From positions 5,084,001 to 5,148,000 of the forward strand of contig NZ_CP022753.1 in assembly GCF_002263495.1 (NCBI RefSeq): 64,000 bases of DNA, read 5' to 3'. This DNA is from Nocardiopsis gilva YIM 90087. Its GTDB lineage: Bacteria; Actinomycetota; Actinomycetes; Streptosporangiales; Streptosporangiaceae. Shown in pieces: positions 47,524 through 55,922 of this stretch. Numbering within the stretch: position 1 is the first letter of the stretch; every line of letters starts with the position of its first letter. The notes under the pieces are model-generated. The model had not been told where the DNA came from and made no database searches. It was given only the letters and a program-made list of their open reading frames with translations. Both the position numbers and the translations under genes were made by a program.

Positions 47524-49269
47524 ATGCCCGATGTAGCGAAGCTGCTCGACCCCGTAGCCCAGATCCGCCAGCGGCGTACCGCCCCGCTGGTCCTCGAACT
47601 CGACCTCACCGACGGCATCACCGACGAGGTCCCGGCCGACCCCATCGGCCGCATCCTGGCGAAGCGGCGGCAGCGGCTCACCGATGTGGTCGAGGGGATC
47701 CGGCGCGGCGCCCTCGATCCCCGTGTCAAGGCGCTGATCGCCAAGGTCGACGGCAAGCCGCTGGGCTTCGCCCAGGTCCAGGAGCTGCGCACCGCCGTGC
47801 GCGCGTTCCGGAACGCGGGCAAGACCGCGGTCGCCTGGAGCGAGTCGTTCGGCGAGCTCGGCCCCGGAACGGTCCCCTACTACCTCGCCGCCGGCTTCGA
47901 CGAGATCGCGCTGCTGCCCACCGGCACCGTGGGGCTGACCGGCCTGAGCATCCGGACCACGTTCGTGCGCGACGCCATCGACAAGCTCGGCGTGGAGTAC
48001 GAGGTCGGCGCGCGGCACGAGTACAAGAACGCCGTCAACATGTTCACCGAGCGCGGGTACACCGAACCGCACCGCGAGGCCACCGGCCGGATCGTCGCGT
48101 CGCTGAGCGACCAGGTCGTCGAGGGCATCGCCGCGGGTCGCGGGATGACCCAGGAGCGGGTCCGCGAGCTGATCGGACGCGGCCCGTTCCCCGCGTCCGA
48201 GGCGCTGGAGAGCGGGCTCGTCGACCGCCTCGCCTACCGCGACGAGATTATCGACGACCTGCTCGGGCGCTTCGCTTCCGGGGAACGCGAGGGCGGCCAG
48301 GGCGGTCCGGGCGACGGCGGTCGGCCGATGCTGCAGTTCGTCCCCCGCTACCAGCACCGCCAGGTGATGGCCGCGCGTGTCCCGGCCGTGCGGCGCGAGG
48401 GCTTCATCGCGCTGATCAACGCCGCGGGCGCGGTGCAGACGGGGCGCAGCCGCCGTTCCCCGATGGGCGGCGGCAGCGGCATGGGATCCGACACCATCGC
48501 GGCCGCGTTCCGTGCGGCGCGCCGTGATCCGCACGTGAAGGCGGTGGTGTTCCGGGTGGACAGCCGCGGCGGGTCGCCTGTGGCCTCCGACATCATCCGC
48601 CGTGAGTGCAAGCTGACCAGCGAGTCCGGCACCCCGGTCATCGCGACGATGGGCGACGTCGCCGGTTCGGGCGGCTACTACATCACGCTGGGCGCCGACG
48701 CCATCGTGGCCCACCCGGGAACGATCACCGGATCCATCGGGGTCTTCGTCGGCAAGCCGGTGCTCAAGGGCCTGATGGGGCGCATCGGCGTCAGCACCGA
48801 TTCGATCGACGGGGGCGAGCACTCCGGCATGTTCGCCACCGACCGCGGGTTCACCGAGTCGGAGTGGGAGCGGGTGAACACACTGCTCGACACCATCTAC
48901 GACGACTTCACCGGGAAGGTGGCCGAGGCGCGCGGCATGTCCCGGGAGCAGGTCCACGAGGTGGCCCGGGGGCGTGTGTGGACCGGGCGGGACGCCTACG
49001 AGCGCGGCCTGGTCGACGAGCTGGGCGGGCTGGACACGGCGGTGCGGATGGCCCGCGCGAAGGCGGGGCTCGGCGTGTCGGCGCCGCTGCGCCTGTTCCC
49101 GCAGCCCAACCCGTTGGACCGGCTGGTGCCCGCGGAGTCCAGTGAGGACAAGAGTGAGAGCGGGGAGGCGCGGCTCAGCATGTGGGGCCCGCTGGCGCAC
49201 ATCGCGGAGCGCCTCGGGCTGCCCGCGGAAGGCCCGCTGGTGATGCCCGAGATGTGGGAGATCCGGTGA
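47524..49269 (+). CDS. sppA: signal peptide peptidase SppA (protease IV, long form)
   Basis: A Ser/Lys protease that degrades signal peptides after cleavage. About 582 residues in two tandem SppA domains, the long-form architecture. The catalytic lysine is Lys168 in EYKNAVNMF in the first domain and the nucleophile is Ser382 in MGDVAGSGGYY in the second. No obvious N-terminal membrane anchor is seen, unlike E. coli SppA, so membrane association may be peripheral. The ATG at 47524 lacks a clear ribosome binding site and a TAG-type promoter element is close, so a leaderless transcript is possible. The stop overlaps the flavin reductase start (GTGA). Confidence 0.94.
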   Translation: MPDVAKLLDPVAQIRQRRTAPLVLELDLTDGITDEVPADPIGRILAKRRQRLTDVVEGIRRGALDPRVKALIAKVDGKPLGFAQVQELRTAVRAFRNAGKTAVAWSESFGELGPGTVPYYLAAGFDEIALLPTGTVGLTGLSIRTTFVRDAIDKLGVEYEVGARHEYKNAVNMFTERGYTEPHREATGRIVASLSDQVVEGIAAGRGMTQERVRELIGRGPFPASEALESGLVDRLAYRDEIIDDLLGRFASGEREGGQGGPGDGGRPMLQFVPRYQHRQVMAARVPAVRREGFIALINAAGAVQTGRSRRSPMGGGSGMGSDTIAAAFRAARRDPHVKAVVFRVDSRGGSPVASDIIRRECKLTSESGTPVIATMGDVAGSGGYYITLGADAIVAHPGTITGSIGVFVGKPVLKGLMGRIGVSTDSIDGGEHSGMFATDRGFTESEWERVNTLLDTIYDDFTGKVAEARGMSREQVHEVARGRVWTGRDAYERGLVDELGGLDTAVRMARAKAGLGVSAPLRLFPQPNPLDRLVPAESSEDKSESGEARLSMWGPLAHIAERLGLPAEGPLVMPEMWEIR

Positions 49270-49760
49270 ACCCCGGTGAGTTCCTGGAGACCATGGCCCG
49301 CTTCCCCAGCGGTGTGACGGTCGTGACGGTGTCCGACGAGCTGGACGACATCGGCAGCACGGTGAGCGCGTTCGCGTCGATCTCCGCCGAGCCGCCCATC
49401 GTCATGGTCAGCGTGATCCGGACGAGTTACCTGTGCGAGGTCATCGACCTGCGCGGGAGGTTCGCGGTGAACGTGCTCGGCGAGCGCCACCGGGCGATCG
49501 CCGGGAGGTTCTCGGCCGAGGGGCGTCCCTCGGCCCGGCTGCTGGTGGCCGCCGAGGCCCACCACCGGGGCGAGCACAGCGGAGCGCTGATCCTCGACTC
49601 GGCGATCGCCGCCCTGGAGTGCTCGGTGAGCCAGCGGGTGGAGGCCGGGGACCACATCGTCTACCTCGCCTCGGTGGAGGGCCTGCCGGAGGTGGCGGGC
49701 GCGCGGGCGGGGACATCTCCGCTGATCAGGTACGGCGGACGCTACCGCGGTCTGCGGTAG
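49266..49760 (+). CDS. flavin reductase-like FMN-binding protein
   Basis: 164 residues. The start is GTG 49266, overlapping the sppA stop by 4 bases. It has the flavin reductase domain pattern MARFPSGVTVVTV, GSTVSAFASISAEPPIVMVS and GRFAVNVLGERH, and ends near PLIRYGGRYRGL. Such proteins bind FMN and either supply reduced flavin to monooxygenases or act as small oxidoreductases. No partner monooxygenase is nearby. Cotranscription with sppA is clear, but the functional link is not. Confidence 0.92.
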   Translation: MNPGEFLETMARFPSGVTVVTVSDELDDIGSTVSAFASISAEPPIVMVSVIRTSYLCEVIDLRGRFAVNVLGERHRAIAGRFSAEGRPSARLLVAAEAHHRGEHSGALILDSAIAALECSVSQRVEAGDHIVYLASVEGLPEVAGARAGTSPLIRYGGRYRGLR

Positions 49761-49782
49761 CCGAAACTCTCTAGAGAGGTTG

Positions 49783-49801
49783 CTCCCCGCACCTTGGGGA
49801 G
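49783..49801 (+). terminator. possible terminator after the sppA operon
   Basis: CTCCCC and GGGGAG around a 7-base loop, 22 bases past the flavin reductase stop and directly after a perfect palindrome CTCTCTAGAGAG (49767-49778). The stem is short, so confidence is limited. Confidence 0.4.
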
Positions 49802-49860
49802 AGCCTATTCCCGCCCAACCGCTAGTTTCTCCGGCGCCATGTCCGCTGTGCAATGGAAGC

Positions 49861-49926
49861 ATGGACGGCTTCTACACGGTTCTCGGGATCCTCGTGGTCG
49901 GGTTGATCCTGGCCATGATCCTGTGA
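49861..49926 (+). CDS. possible micro-ORF, 21-residue single-span membrane peptide
   Basis: Encodes MDGFYTVLGILVVGLILAMI plus a final Leu and a TGA. Nearly the whole peptide is one hydrophobic helix. A GGAAG precedes the ATG at short distance. Its size resembles KdpF-like membrane microproteins, but no partner gene is adjacent. It could be chance; it is included because it is too short to be found by routine gene callers. Confidence 0.35.
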   Translation: MDGFYTVLGILVVGLILAMIL

Positions 49927-50031
49927 ACCCATCCCCATGCCCCGATCCCACACCTGTCCCCACATCACGGCCGTCCACCGGCTGCGCGAGGCCCGGTGGA
50001 CGGCCGTCCGAGGCGCGAGGGCCGCCCCTTT

Positions 50032-50095
50032 CGTTGATCTCGGAGATATCGGGGTCTCACGGGCGATTTTGACCCCAATATCCCCGAGATCAACG
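50032..50095. repeat. 25-bp inverted repeat, probable bidirectional terminator (second family copy)
   Basis: Arms 50032-50056 and 50071-50095 pair with two G-U-type differences around a 14-base loop. The arm begins CGTTGATCTCGGAGATATCG, differing at one position from the arm at 281-300. It ends 6 bases from the stop of the minus-strand binding-protein gene. Confidence 0.75.
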
Positions 50096-50100
50096 GAGGG

Positions 50101-51012
50101 TCAGGCGAGTCCGGCCGAGTCAAGCCAGTCCGCCGCGACGTCGGCGGCGTTCTCGTGGTCGATGCTCACGCGTTCGTTGAGTTTGCTCAGCGTCTCGGTG
50201 GTGAGCTTCGCGGACACGGCGTTGAGCGCGGCGCGCGCCTTGTCGTCGACGGCGTTGCTGTTGACCAGCGGGGTGACGTTCTGCGTGCCGAACAGGCCCT
50301 CGGGGTCCTCCAGCGGCACGAAGTCGTTCTTGACGATCGCCGGGTCGGTGGTGAACAGGTTGGCGGCCTGCACATCGCCGTTCTTCAGCGCCTGCGGCAG
50401 GAGCGAGGCGTCCAGCGCGCGGAAGTTCTTGAACTCCACGCCGTAGGTCTCGTTCAGTCCGGGGACTCCCTGGGGACGGGTCTCGAATTCGGGAGGTCCG
50501 CCGAGCGTCATGTCGCCGGCGGCCTTCTTCAGGTCCTTGAGGCTCTTCAACCCCTCCTTCTCGGCGGTCTCCCGGGTGACCGACACCGAGTCCTTGTTCT
50601 CGGCCGGGGCCGGATCAAGGATCTCCAACCCCTCGGGCAGGCGCTCCGCGACGGCCTTGTTGGTCTGCTCGGTGTCCGTGGCCGTGGCGTCCGGGTCGAG
50701 GTAGTAGAGGATGGCGCCGTTGTACTCGGGGAACACCGACAGGTTGCCCTCCGCGATCTGGTCGTAGTAGACCTCGCGGCTGCCGATGTTGAGCTGGGTG
50801 CCCACCTCCATGCCCTTGGCCTCCAGCGCCTTGGCGTAGATGTGGGCGAGCAGGGTGCTCTCCGGGAAGTCGGCGGACCCGACCACGATCTTCCCGCTGC
50901 CCCCACTGCCTCCGCCGCTGCCGTCGTCGCCGTAAGGGTTGCTGCCGCCGCAGGCGGCGAGGAGCGGGACCAGGACGAGTCCCACGATCGCGGATCGCAT
51001 CGGTCTACGCAT
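50101..51012 (-). CDS. osmoprotectant ABC transporter substrate-binding lipoprotein
   Basis: A 303-residue OpuC/ProX-like periplasmic-binding-type protein. The signal peptide ends in lipobox LLAAC, then a Gly/Ser linker, then the OpuAC domain starting KIVVGSADFPESTLLAHIYA and containing VFPEYNGAILYYL. Homologs bind glycine betaine, choline or related quaternary amines. Some residues of the aromatic cage may be present (EYNGA), but the ligand cannot be set. It starts at ATG 51012 after GAAGG. It is the last gene of an ATPase-permease-permease-binding protein operon on the minus strand. Confidence 0.9.
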   Translation of the reverse strand: MRRPMRSAIVGLVLVPLLAACGGSNPYGDDGSGGGSGGSGKIVVGSADFPESTLLAHIYAKALEAKGMEVGTQLNIGSREVYYDQIAEGNLSVFPEYNGAILYYLDPDATATDTEQTNKAVAERLPEGLEILDPAPAENKDSVSVTRETAEKEGLKSLKDLKKAAGDMTLGGPPEFETRPQGVPGLNETYGVEFKNFRALDASLLPQALKNGDVQAANLFTTDPAIVKNDFVPLEDPEGLFGTQNVTPLVNSNAVDDKARAALNAVSAKLTTETLSKLNERVSIDHENAADVAADWLDSAGLA

Positions 51013-51089
51013 GTCGTGCCTTCTTCTCTTCCGTCACGCGGTTGATGGGGATCGGGTTCGGGTCGGCGGTGGAATGTCCGGTGTGCGGA

Positions 51090-51770
51090 TCAGCGGCCGG
51101 CCGGCGTGCCGCGGCGCAGCGCCGGTGCGACGAGGACCCGCCCCAGGAAGCCGAACAGCGCCGTCACGACCAGCGCCAGGACGACCACCAGCAGCGAGCC
51201 GCCCAGCATCATCGGCAGGTCCTGTCGGGCCTGACCGTCCACGATGAAGCGGCCGAGTCCGCCGATGCCGACGTAGGCGGCGATCGTGGCGGTGGAGATG
51301 ACCTGGACGGCGGCGGTGCGCAGACCGAGCAGGATCAGCGGCAGCGCGACCGGGAGTTCGAGGCGGAACAGCACCTCCGCGCCGCGCATGCCCATGCCCT
51401 GGGCCGCGTCCTTGAGTTGCGGGTCGACGTTGCGCACGCCCTCGTAGGTGTTGACCAGGATCGGCGGAACGGCGAGCGCGACCAGGGCGACCATGACCGG
51501 TAGGAGTCCGATCCCGACGAGCAGTACGACGAGGAAGAGCACCCCGATGGTGGGCAGCGCGCGGGCGAAGTTGGCCAGGCTGGCGAGGAGGAAGCCGCCC
51601 CGGCCGGTGTGCCCGGTGAGCAGGCCGAGGGGGACGGCGATGGCCGCCGACAGCAGCAGCGCGAGGCCGGAGTAGCCGGCGTGCTCGACGAAGCGGACCG
51701 GGATGCCGCTGGGCCCGACCCACTGCTCGGGCTGGGCCAGCCACTCCAGGATCCACATGATGACGTTCAT
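51090..51770 (-). CDS. osmoprotectant ABC transporter permease 2
   Basis: A 226-residue BPD-type permease with about six membrane segments. It contains the cytoplasmic coupling loop VDPQLKDAAQGMGMRGAEVL and ISTATIAAYVGIGGLGRFI typical of OpuCB/OpuCD. The start overlaps the stop of the upstream permease as ATGA. Together the two permeases should form a heterodimeric channel driven by the ATPase encoded at the front of the operon. Confidence 0.93.
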   Translation of the reverse strand: MNVIMWILEWLAQPEQWVGPSGIPVRFVEHAGYSGLALLLSAAIAVPLGLLTGHTGRGGFLLASLANFARALPTIGVLFLVVLLVGIGLLPVMVALVALAVPPILVNTYEGVRNVDPQLKDAAQGMGMRGAEVLFRLELPVALPLILLGLRTAAVQVISTATIAAYVGIGGLGRFIVDGQARQDLPMMLGGSLLVVVLALVVTALFGFLGRVLVAPALRRGTPAGR

Positions 51771-52702
51771 CGGTCGCCCTCCCCCGGCGCTCGGCCTCCG
51801 GGTCGGTCAGGTCCCCCAGTGTTAGGTCCGCCAGTGTCAGCTCGCCCAATGTCAGGCCCCGGATGAGCAGGTCCCGGCGTGCCGGATCCCGCACCCGCGG
51901 GGACCGCCGCCACCGCCGCGGTGTCGGACTCCGCCGACCCGTCGGCGGCCCGCCGCTCGGTCCGCGTCGTGCCGCGTGCGGCGCCCCGGCTCTGTTTGCC
52001 GCGGTCATCGCGCCGCGTCCACGGGGTCAGCAGATACTGCAGGAGCACCAGCAGGGCATCGGTGAGGAAGGCCAGCGCCACCGACAGCACGACGCCGACG
52101 ATGATCGGGGCCGGGAACTGGCGCTTGAACCCTTCACTGAGGATGAGCTGGCCGAGCCCGCCCAGGCCGACCAGGGAGGCCACGCTCACCATGCTGATCG
52201 TGGCGACCGCCGCGACCCGCAGGCCCGCGATGACGACCGGGATGGCGATGCGCAACTCCACCTGGAGCAGTCGGCGCAGCGGCCCGAAACCCATGGCGAC
52301 GGCGGCCTGGCGCACGTGGTCGGGCACCTGGTTGAGGCCGTCGACGACGTTGGGCACCAGGATCGTCAGCGTGTAGAGGGTCAGCGGGATGATCGCCGTC
52401 CACAGGCTGAACCCGGTGTAGGGCAGCATCAGGAAGAACAGCGCGATCGACGGGATCGCGTACAGGACGTTCACACCCGTCAGCACCGGCGGGTACAGGG
52501 GGCGCCACCGCGCGCTGGCGATGCCGATGGGCAGGGCGAGCGCCAGACCGAGCAGGATCGGGGCGTACGACAGCAGCGTGTGCTCGACCAGCCGGGGCCA
52601 GACGATCGTGGCGAAGTTGTCGCAGGTCCAGGTGAGCAGCGACGGACCTTCGGTCTCCTCCGAGGCGAGGGAGCGCACCGCCGTGCACAGGCCATCGGTC
52701 AT
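51767..52702 (-). CDS. osmoprotectant ABC transporter permease 1 with repeat tail
   Basis: A 311-residue permease. Residues 1-230 are the usual OpuC-type membrane domain, with VPDHVRQAAVAMGFG as coupling loop and ISMVSVASLVGLGGLGQLI. The last 75 residues are a hydrophilic Arg/Gly/Asp/Pro-rich extension containing pentapeptide repeats (DTGGPNTGGPD), absent from typical family members and coded by 15-bp DNA repeats at 51806-51865. ATGA overlaps at both ends couple it to the ATPase and to the second permease. Confidence 0.92.
   Translation of the reverse strand: MTDGLCTAVRSLASEETEGPSLLTWTCDNFATIVWPRLVEHTLLSYAPILLGLALALPIGIASARWRPLYPPVLTGVNVLYAIPSIALFFLMLPYTGFSLWTAIIPLTLYTLTILVPNVVDGLNQVPDHVRQAAVAMGFGPLRRLLQVELRIAIPVVIAGLRVAAVATISMVSVASLVGLGGLGQLILSEGFKRQFPAPIIVGVVLSVALAFLTDALLVLLQYLLTPWTRRDDRGKQSRGAARGTTRTERRAADGSAESDTAAVAAVPAGAGSGTPGPAHPGPDIGRADTGGPNTGGPDRPGGRAPGEGDR
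51806..51865. repeat. four 15-bp tandem repeats inside permease 1
   Basis: Units begin at 51806, 51821, 51836 and 51851, each close to GTCAGGTCCCCCAGT. They are in frame and encode the pentapeptide repeats of the permease tail. Confidence 0.7.
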
Positions 52703-53928
52703 GGCGCACCCCGGTTCGCCGTGGGCTCGGTGCCCTCCTCGGGCGTGGCGGTGGTCCCGTCAGTGGTCCCGTCACTGGTCCCATCGCTGGTCCCGCTGGC
52801 CCCGCTGCCGTCGGACTCCCCCACCGACCAGATGGCCGAGCCAAGATCGGTCTGTGAGACGACACCGACGACCGTCCCGTCCTCGCTCACACCGACCGCG
52901 CGCCCGGCGGGCGAGAGCATCGCGGCGTCCAGGGCGGCCCGCAGCGAGTCGGTGGGGACGGTGAACACGTGCCCGTAGGCGACCAGGTCCAGGTCGCCGA
53001 GCTTCCGGTCGCCCTCGGCGCCGTCGAGGACCACGGCCGAGACCCAGCCGCGCGGGTGCCGCTCGGCATCGACGACCAGCAGCCACGGCTCGTCGAGCGT
53101 CCGGGCCAGAGACCGCGCTCTGCCGGCCGACATGTCGGCGCCGACGACCACGTCGCCGCGGAGCGAGAGCTTCCCGGCCGGGAAGAAGGAGAGCCGCCGC
53201 ACCCCCCGGTCGTAGCCGATGAAGGACTCGACGAACTCGTCGACGGGATCGGCGAGCAGGCGTTCGGGGTGGTCCATCTGGGCGAGGCGCCCGCCGGGGC
53301 GGAACACGGCGATGGCGTCGCCGAGCTTGACGGCCTCGTCGATGTCGTGGGTGACGAAGACGATGGTCTTGTGCAGCTCGGACTGGAGTCGGAGCAGCTC
53401 CTCCTGGAGGCTGGCCCGGACGACGGGGTCCACCGCGCTGAACGGCTCGTCCATCAGCAGGATGGGCGGGTCGGCGGCCAGCGCGCGAGCCACGCCGACG
53501 CGCTGCTGCTGCCCGCCGGAGAGCTGGTGCGGGTAACGCTTGGCCTGGCCCGGTTCGAGGCCCACCAGTTCCATCAGCTCACCGGCCCGAGCCCGCGCCG
53601 CGCGCTTGGGCCGCCCGAGCAGCAGCGGCACGGTGGCGATGTTGTCCACGATGGTGCGGTGGGGGAAGAGCCCCGCCTGCTGGATGACGTAGCCGATCGA
53701 CCGGCGCAGCACGGCGGGGTCGCGGGAGCGCACGTCGTCACCGTCGATCGAGATGACGCCGCCCGTGGGGTCCACCATGCGGTTGATCATCCGCAGGGCG
53801 GTGGTCTTGCCGCTGCCGGAGGACCCGACGAGCACGGTGGTCCGCCCGGCCTGGACGGTCATGTCGAGGTCGTCGACGGCGACGGTTCCGTCCGGATAGC
53901 GCTTGGAAACGCCCTCGAAGGTGATCAT
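52699..53928 (-). CDS. osmoprotectant ABC transporter ATPase with CBS-like region
   Basis: A 409-residue ProV/OpuCA-like ATPase. Walker A GSSGSGKTTALRM, Q-loop VIQQAGLFPH, signature LSGGQQQRVGVARAL, Walker B ILLMDEPFSAVDP and switch HDIDEAVKL are intact. The C-terminal region (about 250-375) has CBS-domain-like features (LRAALDAAMLSPAGRAVGV and VVGVVSQTDLGSAIW), a module that senses ionic strength or nucleotides in OpuA-type systems. The end is a Ser/Asp/Gly/Thr repeat tail. It starts at ATG 53928 with no good ribosome binding site. First gene of the operon; a 15-bp repeat array lies upstream. Confidence 0.94.
   Translation of the reverse strand: MITFEGVSKRYPDGTVAVDDLDMTVQAGRTTVLVGSSGSGKTTALRMINRMVDPTGGVISIDGDDVRSRDPAVLRRSIGYVIQQAGLFPHRTIVDNIATVPLLLGRPKRAARARAGELMELVGLEPGQAKRYPHQLSGGQQQRVGVARALAADPPILLMDEPFSAVDPVVRASLQEELLRLQSELHKTIVFVTHDIDEAVKLGDAIAVFRPGGRLAQMDHPERLLADPVDEFVESFIGYDRGVRRLSFFPAGKLSLRGDVVVGADMSAGRARSLARTLDEPWLLVVDAERHPRGWVSAVVLDGAEGDRKLGDLDLVAYGHVFTVPTDSLRAALDAAMLSPAGRAVGVSEDGTVVGVVSQTDLGSAIWSVGESDGSGASGTSDGTSDGTTDGTTATPEEGTEPTANRGAP
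52753..52800. repeat. four 12-bp tandem repeats inside the ATPase tail
   Basis: Units of GGTCCCGTCAGT type begin at 52753, 52765, 52777 and 52789. They encode tetrapeptide repeats of SDGT/TDGT type near the ATPase C-terminus. Confidence 0.65.
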
Positions 53929-53997
53929 TGTGGGTGGCCGCGTCTCTCATCCGGGCGGTGAAGCCCCTGGTGGTTCATGGGCATGGCAGGGGGCGGT

Positions 53998-54072
53998 GTC
54001 TCTGGAAAGCAGGTCTCTGGAAAGCAGGTCTCTGGAAAGCAGGTCTCCGGAAGGCAGGTCTCTGGAAAGCAC
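53998..54072. repeat. five 15-bp tandem repeats upstream of the ABC operon
   Basis: Units of GTCTCTGGAAAGCAG begin at 53998, 54013, 54028, 54043 and 54058. The first three are identical, the fourth has two changes and the fifth one. The array lies in the 250-base spacer between the HAD gene end and the ATPase start, outside any supported gene. It could be a regulatory array or a neutral minisatellite. Confidence 0.8.
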
Positions 54073-54178
54073 TGCCCCTGGGAAGCGGATCGGGTCGCAA
54101 TCTTCCCGGGAAAGGAGGCGGCAAACAAGGACCGGCGAACAGCGGCGCTGCTCGCCTCGTCGACCGTGTTCACGGTGA

Positions 54179-54835
54179 TCAGCCCTGGTCGGCGATCCAT
54201 CCGGGCAGTTCGTCCAAGCCGTTGAGCACGACGTCCGCGCGTTTGGCGTCCGGCCGTTCGGCGTGCAGGTAGCCGAGCATGCCGCGGCGCAGCAGGGCCG
54301 CGCGCATCCCCGCTTCCTGCGCCGGGATGACGTCGTTGTCGATGCGGTCCCCGACGTAGAGGATCTCGCTGTGGCCGGTCCCGGCCACCTCACCGACGCG
54401 GGTGAAGAAGGCGGGGTCGGGCTTGGCCACACCCCAGGCGTCGGAGACGTGGATCTGGTCGACCGGCAGGTCCATGGCCGCCAGGGCAGGGGCGGCCGAC
54501 AGCGGCTGGTTTCCGGCGATGATGACGCTCAGGCCCATGCCGCGCAGGGCGGCGAAGGCGGGACGGACATCGGGGTAGAGGTCGTCGGAGTCGAAGCTCT
54601 CGCGCAGTGAGTCGGGTTCCTCGGCACGCCAGGCAGCGGATTCGGCCTCGAGGTCGAACCCGGGCTTGACCACACGGAACACATCCATGAGCTCACGGCC
54701 CTGGGCGAGCATGCCGCCCATGAGCCCGAAGAACGCCAGGCGGGGCACACCGAGCCGGTCGGCCCACCGGGCGAAGATGCGTGTCTCGTCGATCAGGGTC
54801 TCGCCGACGTCGAACACCACACTGCGAATCGTCAC
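54179..54835 (-). CDS. HAD-superfamily hydrolase
   Basis: About 218 residues. Motif I is VVFDVGETLID at the N-terminus, so the nucleophilic Asp is kept, with Glu in the second position common to this subgroup. Motif II region is IIAGNQP, motif III lysine is in VAKPDPAFF and motif IV is YVGDRIDNDV. Likely a small phosphatase acting on phosphorylated metabolites; the substrate is unknown. I start at GTG 54835, just before the first strand; upstream codons up to 54967 are not protein-like. Confidence 0.88.
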   Translation of the reverse strand: MTIRSVVFDVGETLIDETRIFARWADRLGVPRLAFFGLMGGMLAQGRELMDVFRVVKPGFDLEAESAAWRAEEPDSLRESFDSDDLYPDVRPAFAALRGMGLSVIIAGNQPLSAAPALAAMDLPVDQIHVSDAWGVAKPDPAFFTRVGEVAGTGHSEILYVGDRIDNDVIPAQEAGMRAALLRRGMLGYLHAERPDAKRADVVLNGLDELPGWIADQG

Positions 54836-55002
54836 GAAATGGACGCTAACACGTCCCAGGCTGCGGTTTCCTCCGGCACGCACGCACACGGGATGCACAT
54901 CACACAGCGTACGGCCGACACCCACCGAGTGTTCGGGCGTGGCCGTCGGGCCACGGCGTGTGCGCACGCGCCGGGCGGCGCGAGTGGCGGGGCGCGCCCT
55001 GG

Positions 55003-55791
55003 TCAGCGGCGCTCCGGGGGGCGCAGGACGGCGAAGGCGTCGGTGATCTCCAGCCGTCGGGCGCGGAAGCGGAACATCGCGGCCGGACGCCCGCCGGATC
55101 GCCCCGAGGGCACGGACTCTCCGGTCTCTTCGATCTGGCCGCGGCGCAGGAGCACCCGGCGCAGGTTGGTGGCGGCGACGTCGTGGCCCAGCGCCGCCCG
55201 GTAGTAGCGGGAGAGCTCCGACATGGTGAACTCCGGCGGGGCCAGCGCGAACCCGATGTTGGTGTAGGAGAGCTTAGCGCGCAGCCGACGGCGGCCGGAG
55301 GTGACGATCGCAGCGTGGTCGAACCCCATCAGCGGCAGGTCGGAGGCGGGGTGCCACGCGGTGTCGTCGGGGATGACCGGGTCGATGTCGGCCGGAATCA
55401 GGCCCAGGTAGGCGGTCGCCAGGGTGCGTCCGTAGGGGTGGCGGTCGGGCGCGCCGCGGGTCTCCAGCTGTTCCAGGTGTGTGAGTTCGCGCACATCCAC
55501 CTTCTGGGCGAGCTGACGCCGGATGGATTCGTCCAAACCCTCGGCGTGGCCGAGCTCACCGCCCGGCAGGACCCAGTGATCCTCGAAGGGCGGGCGGCCA
55601 CGGCGCCACAGCAGGACACTCAGTCGATCCTGCCGAATCTGGAAGACGACGGCGAGCACCTCGTGGGCGGCAACGCCCGGCCCCGTCGGCGATTGCGGCC
55701 CCGGGTGTGCCACCGGCCGCTCGACGCCTCCCCTGCTCCGCCCTGACTCGTCCTTCTCGTTGATGTCCGCCTCCGCCCCGGTCCCGCGCAT
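55003..55791 (-). CDS. nrtR: NrtR-like transcriptional regulator (degenerate Nudix domain plus winged helix)
   Basis: A 262-residue protein: disordered N-terminus, Nudix-like domain (about 40-165) and C-terminal winged-helix domain (about 170-245, with SELSRYYRAALGHDVAATNLRRVLLRRG). The Nudix box starts normally at Gly78 and Glu84, but the catalytic REUxEExGU part is RQLAQKVDV (residues 92-100), so the metal-binding glutamates are lost. This fits NrtR proteins that sense ADP-ribose or related NAD metabolites without hydrolysing them. It is divergent from nadA, the expected target, with a short palindrome between the genes. The start at 55791 lacks a clear ribosome binding site. Confidence 0.85.
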   Translation of the reverse strand: MRGTGAEADINEKDESGRSRGGVERPVAHPGPQSPTGPGVAAHEVLAVVFQIRQDRLSVLLWRRGRPPFEDHWVLPGGELGHAEGLDESIRRQLAQKVDVRELTHLEQLETRGAPDRHPYGRTLATAYLGLIPADIDPVIPDDTAWHPASDLPLMGFDHAAIVTSGRRRLRAKLSYTNIGFALAPPEFTMSELSRYYRAALGHDVAATNLRRVLLRRGQIEETGESVPSGRSGGRPAAMFRFRARRLEITDAFAVLRPPERR

Positions 55792-55802
55792 AGGTCACAT
55801 GT

Positions 55803-55827
55803 TAGGCTTTGTCGAGTTTTAGCCTAG
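55803..55827. promoter_or_regulatory. candidate NrtR operator
   Basis: Inverted repeat TTAGGCT (55803-55809) and AGCCTAG (55821-55827; core AGGCT/AGCCT exact), with a 12-base core spacer, located 12 bases before the nrtR start and about 96 bases before nadA. A further TAGGC follows at 55828-55832. Position between the regulator and nadA suggests autoregulated control of NAD synthesis; the motif itself is inferred here. Confidence 0.5.
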
Positions 55828-55922
55828 TAGGCACAAACTCGGCGTGGTCGTCACGACACGCCTCGAAACACGACGCCCGGCCCAGTGACCGGCGTCCCCC
55901 GTCCGAACGGAAGTGCAAGGAC

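Noticed and set aside
53998-54072. CRISPR array
   Set aside because: The 15-bp units are directly abutting with no spacers, and no cas genes are near.
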